Of a stretch of DNA of 64,000 bases, positions 51,932-58,659 are shown in pieces; the first letter of the stretch is position 1; every line of letters starts with the position of its first letter. Source of the stretch: DATHTS01 sp965219305 (lineage in GTDB: Bacteria > Acidobacteriota > Blastocatellia > Pyrinomonadales > Pyrinomonadaceae); contig OZ244725.1 of NCBI GenBank assembly GCA_965219305.1, positions 62,001 to 126,000 on the forward strand, read 5' to 3'. The notes under the pieces were generated by a model, which saw only the letters and a list, made by a program, of their open reading frames with translations, was not told the origin of the DNA and did no database searches. A program made the translations under genes and the position numbers.

Positions 51932-52016
51932 GGAGTTCCAACTTTAGTTGGCAATTCAGCTTTAGTCCGAAACCGCCGGCGAAGCGCGGCGGGAAGCCAA
52001 CTGAAGTTGGAACTCC
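51932..52016. repeat. Third REP-like inverted pair (GGAGTTCCAACTT type)
   Basis: The arms 51932-51952 and 51996-52016 match with one mismatch in 21 (GGAGTTCCAACTTTAGTTGG). Each arm is a small hairpin (CCAACT/AGTTGG) with a GGAG foot, and the pair ends CTCC. The 43-bp middle is GC-rich. The architecture equals that of the 7357 and 46108 elements. Confidence 0.85.
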
Positions 52017-52054
52017 AAACTTTTGAAAATTATTCTTAGGTGGAATTTATAAAT

Positions 52055-52390
52055 ATGAGCGAAAAGAAAATCGAAACATACGCGGAATTTTGGGACTTTT
52101 ACGTGCTCGAACACAGTCAGCCGTTGACGAGATATTTGCATTTTGTCGGCACGATGCTGTCATTTGTCGTGCTCGTCTGGATTTTAAAAACCGGAAATTA
52201 TTATTACATTCCGCTGTGTCTCGTCATCGGTTACGCCTTCGCGTGGTTTTCGCATTTTTTCGTCGAACACAACAAACCCGCGACGTTTACATATCCGGTT
52301 TGGTCGTTTATTTCCGATTACAAAATGGTTTTTTATATGCTGATCGGAAAGATGAACGCCGAAGTCGAGCGCGTGATAAATAAAGTTTAA
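52055..52390 (+). CDS. DUF962/Mpo1-like membrane protein
   Basis: 111 residues from ATG 52055 (MSEKKIETYAEFWDFYVLEH). The motif HSQPLTRYLHFVGTMLSFVV is the DUF962 signature with two of the conserved histidines; more follow in WFSHFFVEHNKPATFTYPVW. Three or four hydrophobic helices. The yeast relative Mpo1 is an iron-dependent dioxygenase acting on 2-hydroxy fatty acids; bacterial members are not well studied, so the same role is an inference. A REP-like element lies just upstream. Confidence 0.85.
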   Translation: MSEKKIETYAEFWDFYVLEHSQPLTRYLHFVGTMLSFVVLVWILKTGNYYYIPLCLVIGYAFAWFSHFFVEHNKPATFTYPVWSFISDYKMVFYMLIGKMNAEVERVINKV

Positions 52391-52442
52391 TTGGAACTTT
52401 TTCTGATTTTCGGTGTCGAATTAATCAGGGAGTTTCTTGATT

Positions 52443-52988
52443 ATGAAAAATAAATCTTACATTTCAACGCTTGAGCAAAAACTTTTAGTTTGGTTTTTTA
52501 TATTTATAAGTTTATTGTTTTATTTTCATCTAGGTATAACGCAGATCGAAATTTATAATGAGAATGTAAAAAATGAACAAAGCGATTTAACATTCAAAGC
52601 AAATACTCCGCCCGAAAAACGAATTAATTTTGCCGTTGATGCCGGATATCCGCCTATAATTACTCGAATTTTTTGGGTAAATTTTTTATTTATTCCATTT
52701 ATTATTTTCCTTTTGCGAAAGCGAAGAATGTCGCTTTTCATTTATTCAACTTTAATCAACATCTTAACTACGACAAGCATAATTTATTGGAATATAGATA
52801 ATTATTTATCCCACTTGATGAATAAAACATACTATTTCAGCAGATCGGATTATGGTTATTTCGGAGTTTTATCGAATACGACCGCTCTTATATTAGCAAT
52901 TGCTGCTACAATCTTCGTTATTATCCAACTCGCAATAATCACCCGTTTTGTCTTTACGAAAAATCACGCTAAAATTTCTCCCAGATGA
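52443..52988 (+). CDS. Unknown four-helix membrane protein
   Basis: 181 residues from ATG 52443, with a GGGAG site 10-11 nt upstream. Four hydrophobic segments: LLVWFFIFISLLFYFHLGIT, FWVNFLFIPFIIFLL, LFIYSTLINILTTTSIIYW, and TTALILAIAATIFVIIQLAI. I do not recognise the family. It is distinctly more AT-rich than the HAD gene that follows and overlaps it by 4 bp (ATGA), so the two are translated together. That overlap suggests a real gene, possibly acquired. Confidence 0.6.
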   Translation: MKNKSYISTLEQKLLVWFFIFISLLFYFHLGITQIEIYNENVKNEQSDLTFKANTPPEKRINFAVDAGYPPIITRIFWVNFLFIPFIIFLLRKRRMSLFIYSTLINILTTTSIIYWNIDNYLSHLMNKTYYFSRSDYGYFGVLSNTTALILAIAATIFVIIQLAIITRFVFTKNHAKISPR

Positions 52989-53848
52989 TAAAACTTCTCG
53001 CCCTCGATCTTGACGGCACATTATTAAATTCGCGCGGGAAAGTTCCCGAAGCTAACCGCGAAGCGATTCGTGAAGCGGAAGCGAAAGGCGTCTTGGTGAC
53101 GATTGCGACCGGACGGCGGTTTCGTGATGCGCGTCCGATCGGTCTGGAATTGGGTTTGAACGCGCCGATGATTACGCATAACGGCGCGCTTTTGAAATAT
53201 GCGGAGAGTTTGAAAACGGTTTCCGCGTCGCTCGTCGAAAATGCGACGGTCAGGGAAGTTTTGCGCGTCGGGCGCGAATTCGGAGCGGACGCGCTTTTGT
53301 CGTGCGACCCGCATTCAAAAGGGACGATGTTTTACGATACGGTTTCCGACGACAATATTCCGCTGCAAAAATACATTCTCTGGGCGCAGACCTTTCACGG
53401 CGACGAAGCCGAAGATGCGGTGCATCACGTCGAAAGTCTGGAAGATATTCTGGACGAAACGGAGACGGTTCACGTTTCGTTTTCGGGAACTTTAGAACCG
53501 ATGGCGCATCTGGAAATGGTTTTGCGCGACGAATTAAAAGACACGGTAACGATTTTAACGACCGTTTATCCGAAACTTAATTTCACCCTTGTTGACATTT
53601 TGCCGCCGAACGCTTCAAAGGGAACGGGACTTGGAAAACTAGCGGTAATCGAAGGTTTGACGGCGGAAAATGTAATGGTCTGCGGCGACAATTTCAACGA
53701 TGTCGAAATGCTCGAATACGCCGGAACGCCCGTCGTGATGGGAAACGCTTCGCCGGAATTATTGGAGCGCGAAGAATTTGAAACGACTCTGAGCAACGAC
53801 GAAAACGGCGTAGCGTTGGCGATTGAAAGATTTATTTTAACAAGTTAG
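52985..53848 (+). CDS. HAD-superfamily phosphatase, Cof type
   Basis: 287 residues, the usual size of Cof-type (IIB) HAD enzymes. Motif I is at the very start, LLALDLDGTLLNSRGKVPEA; motif II lies in VTIATGRRFRDARP; motif III/IV is VMVCGDNFNDVEMLEYAGTP, with the Asp pair that binds Mg2+. These enzymes remove phosphate from sugars, FMN, or pyridoxal phosphate; which substrate is unclear. The start codon overlaps the stop of the membrane protein gene by 4 bp. Confidence 0.92.
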   Translation: MIKLLALDLDGTLLNSRGKVPEANREAIREAEAKGVLVTIATGRRFRDARPIGLELGLNAPMITHNGALLKYAESLKTVSASLVENATVREVLRVGREFGADALLSCDPHSKGTMFYDTVSDDNIPLQKYILWAQTFHGDEAEDAVHHVESLEDILDETETVHVSFSGTLEPMAHLEMVLRDELKDTVTILTTVYPKLNFTLVDILPPNASKGTGLGKLAVIEGLTAENVMVCGDNFNDVEMLEYAGTPVVMGNASPELLEREEFETTLSNDENGVALAIERFILTS

Positions 53849-53853
53849 CTTTT

Positions 53854-54213
53854 ATGTTGGTTTGGAATGAATATGATTTTATTGAATGTCTTGGCGTTTT
53901 GCCGGAAGTTTATGAATATGAAACTTGTCATTTATACAAAGTAGAAAAAGATGATCTTCGGCTCGAACTTTCTGTTTCCCAATATGACGGAGACATATTC
54001 ATCGAATTATTTCAAGAAAAAATTGATGTATCCATTTTCCATATGAGGTTATTAGATTGTTCTGGTTCCAGATATGTAAATAATCTTAACAAAGCTGATT
54101 ATCTGGAATTTGCGCCTGCAAAAAGTTTTGGTAATCGCTACGATGGAGAATCGGTGATTCCTTTCGGAGTACGTATATTTGTGAATCCACACATCAGAAT
54201 TGAATTATTTTGA
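53854..54213 (+). CDS. Hypothetical protein
   Basis: 119 residues, 5 bp after the HAD stop. Soluble and acidic, mixed alpha/beta (MLVWNEYDFIECLGVLPEVY, LELSVSQYDGDIFIELFQEK). It has no signal, no metal-binding cluster and no family I know. The size, base composition and lone placement resemble immunity-type or other small accessory proteins, but nothing more can be said. It is AT-rich compared with the HAD gene. Confidence 0.6.
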   Translation: MLVWNEYDFIECLGVLPEVYEYETCHLYKVEKDDLRLELSVSQYDGDIFIELFQEKIDVSIFHMRLLDCSGSRYVNNLNKADYLEFAPAKSFGNRYDGESVIPFGVRIFVNPHIRIELF

Positions 54214-54270
54214 ATAATTCGCGCTTTCAATTATTTATCAGTCAAAATCTCAAAAAACTGAATTAGATTT

Positions 54271-54310
54271 TAACCGCGATTCGTGATAATTTGTGTAATT
54301 CGCAGCAATT
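54271..54310. repeat. Single arm of a periodic-word element
   Basis: ACCGCGATTCGTGATAATTT followed by GTGTAATTCGCAGC resembles one arm of the ACGAAT/GTAATTCG elements, but without an inverse partner nearby. It lies upstream of the cyclophilin gene. Confidence 0.5.
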
Positions 54311-54334
54311 TTTTATAAATTTACAGGAGATATT

Positions 54335-54820
54335 ATGGCAAACAGAACAGCAGTTATTGAAACGAACAAGGGAACGATCAAATTTGAGCTTCTCGAAGAC
54401 GACGCGCCGAAGACGACGGAGAATTTTCGTCTTCTGGCGGAGAAAAATTATTACGACGGTGTGATTTTCCACCGCGTGATCGAGAATTTTATGATCCAAG
54501 GCGGCGATCCGCTCGGCGAAGGCTACGGCGGCGAATCGGCTTGGGGCGGAAAATTCAACGACGAAATTGATAAATCATCGTCGCTTTATCAAGGCGTTTA
54601 TGACAAAGGAACGGTCGCAATGGCGAATTCGGGACCGAACACGAACGGCTCGCAGTTCTTCATTATGCACATCGATTATCCGCTGCCGCCGAGCTACACG
54701 AAATTCGGCAAAGTCATCGAAGGTCAGGACGTTATTGATGCAATCGCCGTCGTCGAGAAAAATTCAAAAGACAAACCGCTCGATCCGGTCGTGATGGAAA
54801 AAGTTTATATCGAAGAGTAG
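54335..54820 (+). CDS. Peptidyl-prolyl cis-trans isomerase, cyclophilin type (cytoplasmic)
   Basis: 161 residues with no signal peptide. Cyclophilin core: VIFHRVIENFMIQGGDPLGE, KGTVAMANSGPNTNGSQFFI and PPSYTKFGKVIEGQDVIDAI. The catalytic Arg is in FHRV and the Gln and Phe in FMIQGGDP. It catalyses prolyl isomerisation during protein folding. The ribosome-binding site is AGGAG, 7 nt before the ATG. A related but exported copy is at 55432. The heptamer element 54821-54888 follows directly, then dtd. Confidence 0.94.
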   Translation: MANRTAVIETNKGTIKFELLEDDAPKTTENFRLLAEKNYYDGVIFHRVIENFMIQGGDPLGEGYGGESAWGGKFNDEIDKSSSLYQGVYDKGTVAMANSGPNTNGSQFFIMHIDYPLPPSYTKFGKVIEGQDVIDAIAVVEKNSKDKPLDPVVMEKVYIEE

Positions 54821-54888
54821 TTGATAATTGATAGTTGATAGTGAATAGTTTTTTGTTATCAACTATCAACTATCAACTATCAACTATT
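54821..54888. repeat. TATCAAC heptamer element abutting the dtd start
   Basis: The left arm is TTGATAATTGATAGTTGATA and on; the right arm is TATCAACTATCAACTATCAA, a tandem of the 7-bp word ACTATCA. The arms are inverse, with TTTTTTG between. It runs up to the base before the TTG start of dtd. Confidence 0.85.
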
Positions 54889-55338
54889 TTGAGAGTTGTA
54901 ATTCAGAGAGTTTCACGCGCAAAAGTTTCGGTTGACGGCGAACTCGTCGGCGAGATCGGGCGCGGGATTTTGGTTTTGCTCGGCGTTTCGGCGAAAGATA
55001 CGGAAACAGAAGCGGATTATACTTTAAACAAAACGCTGAATTTGCGGATATTTGAAGATGCGGATGAGAAGATGAATCTTTCTCTGCTCGACATTGGCGG
55101 GGAACTTCTTGTAGTTTCGCAATTTACGCTTTACGGCGACACGCGCAAAGGTCGCCGCCCGTCGTTTGTCGAAGCCGCCGCGCCGACGGAAGCAAACAGA
55201 CTTTACGAATATTTCGTTATTGAAGCGCGAAAGCAAGTCGAAAAGGTCGAAACAGGGAAGTTTCAGGCGATGATGGATGTCGAACTCGTTAATGACGGTC
55301 CGGTAACGATTCTGATTGACAGCGATAAGAATTTTTAA
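54889..55338 (+). CDS. dtd: D-aminoacyl-tRNA deacylase
   Basis: 149 residues starting at TTG 54889, decided by the family N-terminus (M)RVVIQRVSRAKVSVDGELV; the ATG at 54835 would add 18 residues encoded by a repeat. DTD removes D-amino acids (and glycine from tRNA-Ala) from tRNA. Visible motifs are VVSQFTLYGDTRKGRRPSFV, with the SQxTLY catalytic region, and the C-terminal NDGPVTILID with the GPVT cis-proline motif. No ribosome-binding site exists because the heptamer element ends right at the start codon. It is 68 bp from the cyclophilin gene, so it may be read through from there. Confidence 0.95.
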   Translation: MRVVIQRVSRAKVSVDGELVGEIGRGILVLLGVSAKDTETEADYTLNKTLNLRIFEDADEKMNLSLLDIGGELLVVSQFTLYGDTRKGRRPSFVEAAAPTEANRLYEYFVIEARKQVEKVETGKFQAMMDVELVNDGPVTILIDSDKNF

Positions 55339-55349
55339 GAGTATTTTTT

Positions 55350-55416
55350 GCCCACGAAATGCACGAAAATAACGAAAAAAAATTAATTTTTAGTTTCTTT
55401 CGTTTGTTTTGTGGGC
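55350..55416. repeat. Inverted-repeat element with ACGAAA words
   Basis: The left arm GCCCACGAAATGCACGAAAA, with words at 9-bp steps, and the inverse TTTCGTTTGTTTTGTGGGC at the right. It lies between dtd and the second cyclophilin gene. Confidence 0.75.
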
Positions 55417-55431
55417 ATAAATAAACGTTTT

Positions 55432-56052
55432 ATGAAGAAAATATTATTTTTCGTTTTAATTTTATCAATCGCAATTTTTAACGCTTGCGATAAAAAGAAA
55501 AGCACGACCACGAAAGTTACCACTCCGCCCGTCGTAAAAACAGGAGTTGCGCCGGTTGCCGATAACGAGATCGCCGTGATCGAAATGGAAGAACCGGCAT
55601 ACGGCACGATCAAGATGGAGCTTTATTCCAACATCGCGCCGCAGATGGTCGAGCGTTTTAAAACTCTGGCGAAGGAAGGCGTTTATAACGGCACGACTTT
55701 TCACCGCATCAGCGACATCGTGATTCAAGGCGGCGATCCGAATTCAAAGGACAGCGATCCGACAAATGACGGTCAAGGCGGTTCCGATCTGCCGGATGTT
55801 CCGGCGGAATTTTCCGATGTGCCGTTTGAACCCGGAACGGTCGGCGCGGCGCGGACATCCGATCCGAATACGGCGAACAGTCAGTTTTATATCACGATGA
55901 CGCGCTATCCTTCTTGGGACAAAAATTACACGGTTTTCGGCAAAGTCATCGAAGGAATGAATAATGCCAAAACGATTTCCGGCGCACCGAAACAAGGCGA
56001 ACGACCGACCGAACCGATTCGCATTAAATCAATCACGATTCAGCCGAAATAA
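55432..56052 (+). CDS. Peptidyl-prolyl cis-trans isomerase, cyclophilin-type lipoprotein
   Basis: 206 residues from ATG 55432. The start KKILFFVLILSIAIFNACDK is a lipoprotein signal with a lipobox ending at Cys19 or so (IFNAC). A short linker leads to the cyclophilin domain: YNGTTFHRISDIVIQGGDPN, GTVGAARTSDPNTANSQFYI and NYTVFGKVIEGMNNAKTISG. The catalytic Arg in FHRI is present. It would assist folding in the periplasm, anchored in a membrane. It is divergent from nothing and followed by tRNA-Arg at 56102, 50 bp on. Confidence 0.93.
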   Translation: MKKILFFVLILSIAIFNACDKKKSTTTKVTTPPVVKTGVAPVADNEIAVIEMEEPAYGTIKMELYSNIAPQMVERFKTLAKEGVYNGTTFHRISDIVIQGGDPNSKDSDPTNDGQGGSDLPDVPAEFSDVPFEPGTVGAARTSDPNTANSQFYITMTRYPSWDKNYTVFGKVIEGMNNAKTISGAPKQGERPTEPIRIKSITIQPK

Positions 56053-56101
56053 GAAACTTGGCAAAGAGTCGAAGTTTTTTTATAATCGAAAACGGTTTTA
56101 C

Positions 56102-56174
56102 GCTCGCGTAGTTCAGTGGATAGAATGCTTCCCTCCGAAGGAAGAGGTCGCAGGTTCAACTCCTGCCGCGAGTA
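56102..56174 (+). tRNA. tRNA-Arg (anticodon CCG)
   Basis: A full cloverleaf can be drawn: acceptor GCTCGCG with CGCGAGT (one G-T pair), D arm GTTC/GAAT, anticodon stem CTTCC/GGAAG with loop CTCCGAA (anticodon CCG), and T arm GCAGG/CCTGC with loop TTCAACT. The 3' CCA is not encoded. The integrase gene of a prophage-like element starts its strand 60 bp beyond, so the 3' end of this tRNA is the likely attachment site (attL). Confidence 0.93.
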
Positions 56175-56234
56175 TTGACTTTTAAGTATTTTGTGTTTTG
56201 AGTTGGTCAGGGGTTGGACAAGATGTTTGGGTTA

Positions 56235-57299
56235 TTACTGCATTTTTTCGATAGTTTGAACGTCCAAGTTCTCAAGCGCGGAACGCATCATATTGAGTTC
56301 GTCGTTTATATAAGTTTCGGTGATTCTCATATCGGAGTGAGCAAAAAGAAGCTGCACCATTGACGGCGGAACTCCCGCTTTGACGAGATCGGTTGAAAAT
56401 TGGTGCTTGAGGTCGTGAAAACGGAAATCCTTTATATTTGCCTTCTCTTTGCTCATTAAGTCATACCAACGCTTGCGAAAGTTCGCAATAGTAAATAGTT
56501 TGCCGGTCTTTTTCTTGCTAACCAATTCGCTCAGCAAATTAACCATCGTGCGGTTCAGCGCAATCGGTCGCCTGCCGCGACCTTTTGATGCTATCGCCTG
56601 CAAAACTCTTTTTTCCAAGTCAATATCTTCTACTTCAATCGCAAGAATTTGTCCGCGTCTCAAGCCTGTGTGCATTGCAATCATTGAAAGGTTGTATAAG
56701 AGTTTATCGTTTTCGAGATGCTCAAAAAAGCGGACTCGCTCATCGTCGGACAGAATACGCGAGCGCGGGTCTGCGCCTTTTAGTTTTTTAACAAAACGCA
56801 TCGGATTAGAGTCGAGCTTGTTTTCTTCGATTGCTAAATTGAAGATTTTAGACAGCGTGGTTAGTTCCTTATTGATTGAAGCAAAGGCTCTTTGCTTGCC
56901 GTGGATGGTTTTCGTGCGTTTTCTCTTAGCGATAAAGTTCCGGCAGTCCTGCGGCGTGATTTCCTTTAAGAGCATTTTACCGAAAAAATCATTTAATACA
57001 TTTATATAAACTTGTTTGGAGTAAATGTTGACATTATGCTGCCGGACATACTCGATATAAACTTCATCGACAAAATCGGTAAAAGTAGTTTCGTCTATCA
57101 TTTTACCGTAGCGATTGTTAAAGACGGCGTTTCGGGCGGCGGTTTCGGCTTTTTTTGCTTTGTCTATTGTGCCGGCTTCGGGAACAGCCTGATGATAGGT
57201 TTTGCCGCGCACCGTAAAACGATAATACCAAGTCCCGCGACCGTAATTTTTATCGCCCTTGACAACTTTCTTACCGTTGAATCTTTTGTAAACCGACAA
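56235..57299 (-). CDS. Tyrosine recombinase / phage integrase
   Basis: 354 residues. It has an N-terminal SAM-like core-binding domain (FGKMLLKEITPQDCRNFIAK) and a catalytic domain with the conserved set: Arg in HTGLRRGQILAIEVEDIDLE, His-x2-Lys/His in FRFHDLKHQFSTDLVKAGVP (HDLKHQFST), a later His in LLFAHSDMRITETY and the nucleophile Tyr in that last motif. It cuts and joins att sites for integration and excision. It lies 60 bp downstream of tRNA-Arg and reads toward it, as is usual when a tRNA is the attachment site. The excisionase gene is 27 bp upstream in the same direction. Confidence 0.95.
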   Translation of the reverse strand: MSVYKRFNGKKVVKGDKNYGRGTWYYRFTVRGKTYHQAVPEAGTIDKAKKAETAARNAVFNNRYGKMIDETTFTDFVDEVYIEYVRQHNVNIYSKQVYINVLNDFFGKMLLKEITPQDCRNFIAKRKRTKTIHGKQRAFASINKELTTLSKIFNLAIEENKLDSNPMRFVKKLKGADPRSRILSDDERVRFFEHLENDKLLYNLSMIAMHTGLRRGQILAIEVEDIDLEKRVLQAIASKGRGRRPIALNRTMVNLLSELVSKKKTGKLFTIANFRKRWYDLMSKEKANIKDFRFHDLKHQFSTDLVKAGVPPSMVQLLFAHSDMRITETYINDELNMMRSALENLDVQTIEKMQ

Positions 57300-57326
57300 A
57301 GTGCTTGCGATTATAAAATTTAAAAT

Positions 57327-57578
57327 TTACTTTTTCAACCATTGATCAACTTCAGACTTGATAAATCTTTTGTCGCCGCATTTTTCCGTAAAAGGCAAAC
57401 CTTCTTTAATCAGCTTATAAATATGAGCCTGCGAACATCGCAGATACGCGGCTACTTCCGAAACGGTCATCACTTCCGGTGTCGGATTTGTAATATAAGC
57501 AATCCGCGCTTCAATCATTGCCTGAATTTCGTGCGTGATCTCGCTCACGGGAACAACCTGAATTGTTTGGTAGTCCAT
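57327..57578 (-). CDS. Excisionase-type helix-turn-helix protein
   Basis: 83 residues. The second half, VMTVSEVAAYLRCSQAHIYK followed by LIKEGLPF and FIKSEVDQWLKK, is the MerR-like winged helix of DNA-binding excisionase/AlpA proteins. Excisionases bend att DNA and steer the integrase to excision. The ribosome-binding site AAGGAG lies 6 nt before the ATG. It is adjacent to the integrase gene, in the same direction, with a hairpin upstream at 57605-57641. The N-terminal 35 residues are helical and not assigned. Confidence 0.85.
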   Translation of the reverse strand: MDYQTIQVVPVSEITHEIQAMIEARIAYITNPTPEVMTVSEVAAYLRCSQAHIYKLIKEGLPFTEKCGDKRFIKSEVDQWLKK

Positions 57579-57604
57579 AATTTCTCCTTAATCTAAATGT
57601 AAAA

Positions 57605-57641
57605 CGCCCGTTTAACTCTCAAACGAGAAAATAAACGGGCG
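57605..57641. terminator. Hairpin upstream of the excisionase gene
   Basis: CGCCCGTTT (57605-57613) pairs with AAACGGGCG (57633-57641) around a 19-nt loop. There is no long T run on either side, so it may be an attenuator or protein-binding stem in the leader of the excisionase-integrase transcript rather than a plain terminator. Confidence 0.5.
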
Positions 57642-57680
57642 CAAGAAACAATAATAGCGCAAATTCTTGTTTGAGAACGT

Positions 57681-57710
57681 GCGCGAGAACCGGACTATTC
57701 AGTTGATGAC
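57681..57710. repeat. Bipartite direct repeat, copy 1
   Basis: GCGCGAGAAC, 5 bp, TATTCAGTTGATGAC. The second copy is at 61377-61406 with the same spacing. It lies in the 57579-57797 gap, which otherwise shows only the hairpin at 57605. Confidence 0.8.
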
Positions 57711-57797
57711 TTAATCAGTAAACCATAAAATAACGGTTATGGCAAGACCGGGTTGTTCTCCGGCGTTTTGCTGGATTTCGATTTTTTATATAAATTT

Positions 57798-58097
57798 TTA
57801 CGGGCAATTCTGCGACATTCGGAAACGGTGCGCTTTTGCGTCTTCGTGTGTCTTAAACCAAATAATGTTTCGCTCGGAAATGTCATCGTAATTCGGACAG
57901 CCGGGCAGATGATAAATTCTCGATTTTTTATTCCCCTTTATTTTTAGATCGGTCTCCGGCGCGGCGGTTTGAGCGAAGGTTTGAATTTCCGGTTTGAAGA
58001 AAATTACCTCGATCATTTTATACGTGAAAAATCCGAACGCGAAAATAATTGCCGCGCTCATAACTGCTGCGATAATAGTTTTTTCTTTGTTTCTCAT
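57798..58097 (-). CDS. Small membrane-anchored protein with YHxPGCPxY zinc-like motif
   Basis: 99 residues. An N-terminal membrane helix (IIAAVMSAAIIFAFGFFTYK) is followed by a linker and a C-terminal motif IYHLPGCPNYDDISERNIIW then MSQNCP. The pattern YHxPGCxxY ... N ... F ... A ... R ... NCP is shared with the Ada-like metal-binding tail found on some secreted nucleases and small phage or plasmid proteins. Function unknown; here there is no nuclease domain. The start overlaps the stop of the preceding small gene by 4 bp (ATGA). Confidence 0.7.
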   Translation of the reverse strand: MRNKEKTIIAAVMSAAIIFAFGFFTYKMIEVIFFKPEIQTFAQTAAPETDLKIKGNKKSRIYHLPGCPNYDDISERNIIWFKTHEDAKAHRFRMSQNCP

Positions 58098-58273
58098 TTT
58101 TTCATCAGTTTGTAGGTCGCCAAAGTTAAAACCGCCGGAATTGCAAAAAGGATTCCGTTTTTGATTCCCGTCGCCTGACGAACGAGCGCGACGAATAAAA
58201 CCGAAACGATGGCGACAAACGCGCAGACGGCGATGGCTTTCCCGCTTACGCCTTTTGATTCTTCATTGCTCAT
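58094..58273 (-). CDS. Small two-helix membrane protein
   Basis: 59 residues: MSNEESKGVSGKAIAVCAFV then AIVSVLFVALV, a short loop RQATGIKNG, a second hydrophobic stretch ILFAIPAVLTLATY and the end KLMKK. Two membrane helices with both termini probably inside. It overlaps the next gene by the ATGA at 58094-58097, which supports translation as a pair. Family and function unknown; small membrane proteins of this sort are common in phage and plasmid segments. Confidence 0.65.
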   Translation of the reverse strand: MSNEESKGVSGKAIAVCAFVAIVSVLFVALVRQATGIKNGILFAIPAVLTLATYKLMKK

Positions 58274-58278
58274 AATAG

Positions 58279-58659
58279 TTATTTACGGTTGGCACGAATG
58301 CCGTCGGTCATAATTTTGAGAAATTTCAAAGCATCTTCGCGCTCTGCCGCAGTCCACGACTCGGCATCAAAGAAGTTTGAAAGAACTTTTGTTTCAAAAC
58401 TTGTCGGTTTAGGCTTATTCCCCAGAACGGCGTTAAACATTTCGGCTTCGGGAACGCCTACGGCATCGGCGAAGATTTTTAGATATTTCGCCGATGGTTT
58501 TTTTATATCGCCTTTTCGCAGTTTGGTTATCCACTGCGGTTTGATCCGGTCGCCGGAGCGACGGCAGATTTCGCGGTAGCTCATCTGAGTATCGCTTAAA
58601 ATTTTTTCAAAAAATTCTTGCGCGCTGTTCATAATTAAATTGTTCGCCTGTGATCTCAT
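58279..58659 (-). CDS. Helix-turn-helix regulator coupled to the TPR gene
   Basis: 126 residues from ATG 58659, whose ATGA overlaps the TPR gene's stop; a second start at 58632 (MNSAQEFFEKILSDTQMSYR) is possible. The HTH region is MSYREICRRSGDRIKPQWIT followed by KLRKGDIKKPSAKYLKIFAD and GVPEAEMF, an XRE-like fold. The C-terminal half is helical (ESWTAAEREDALKFLKIM). In this context it would be the DNA-binding output for the TPR protein, which has no DNA-binding domain of its own. I cannot tell if it is an activator or a repressor. Confidence 0.75.
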   Translation of the reverse strand: MRSQANNLIMNSAQEFFEKILSDTQMSYREICRRSGDRIKPQWITKLRKGDIKKPSAKYLKIFADAVGVPEAEMFNAVLGNKPKPTSFETKVLSNFFDAESWTAAEREDALKFLKIMTDGIRANRK

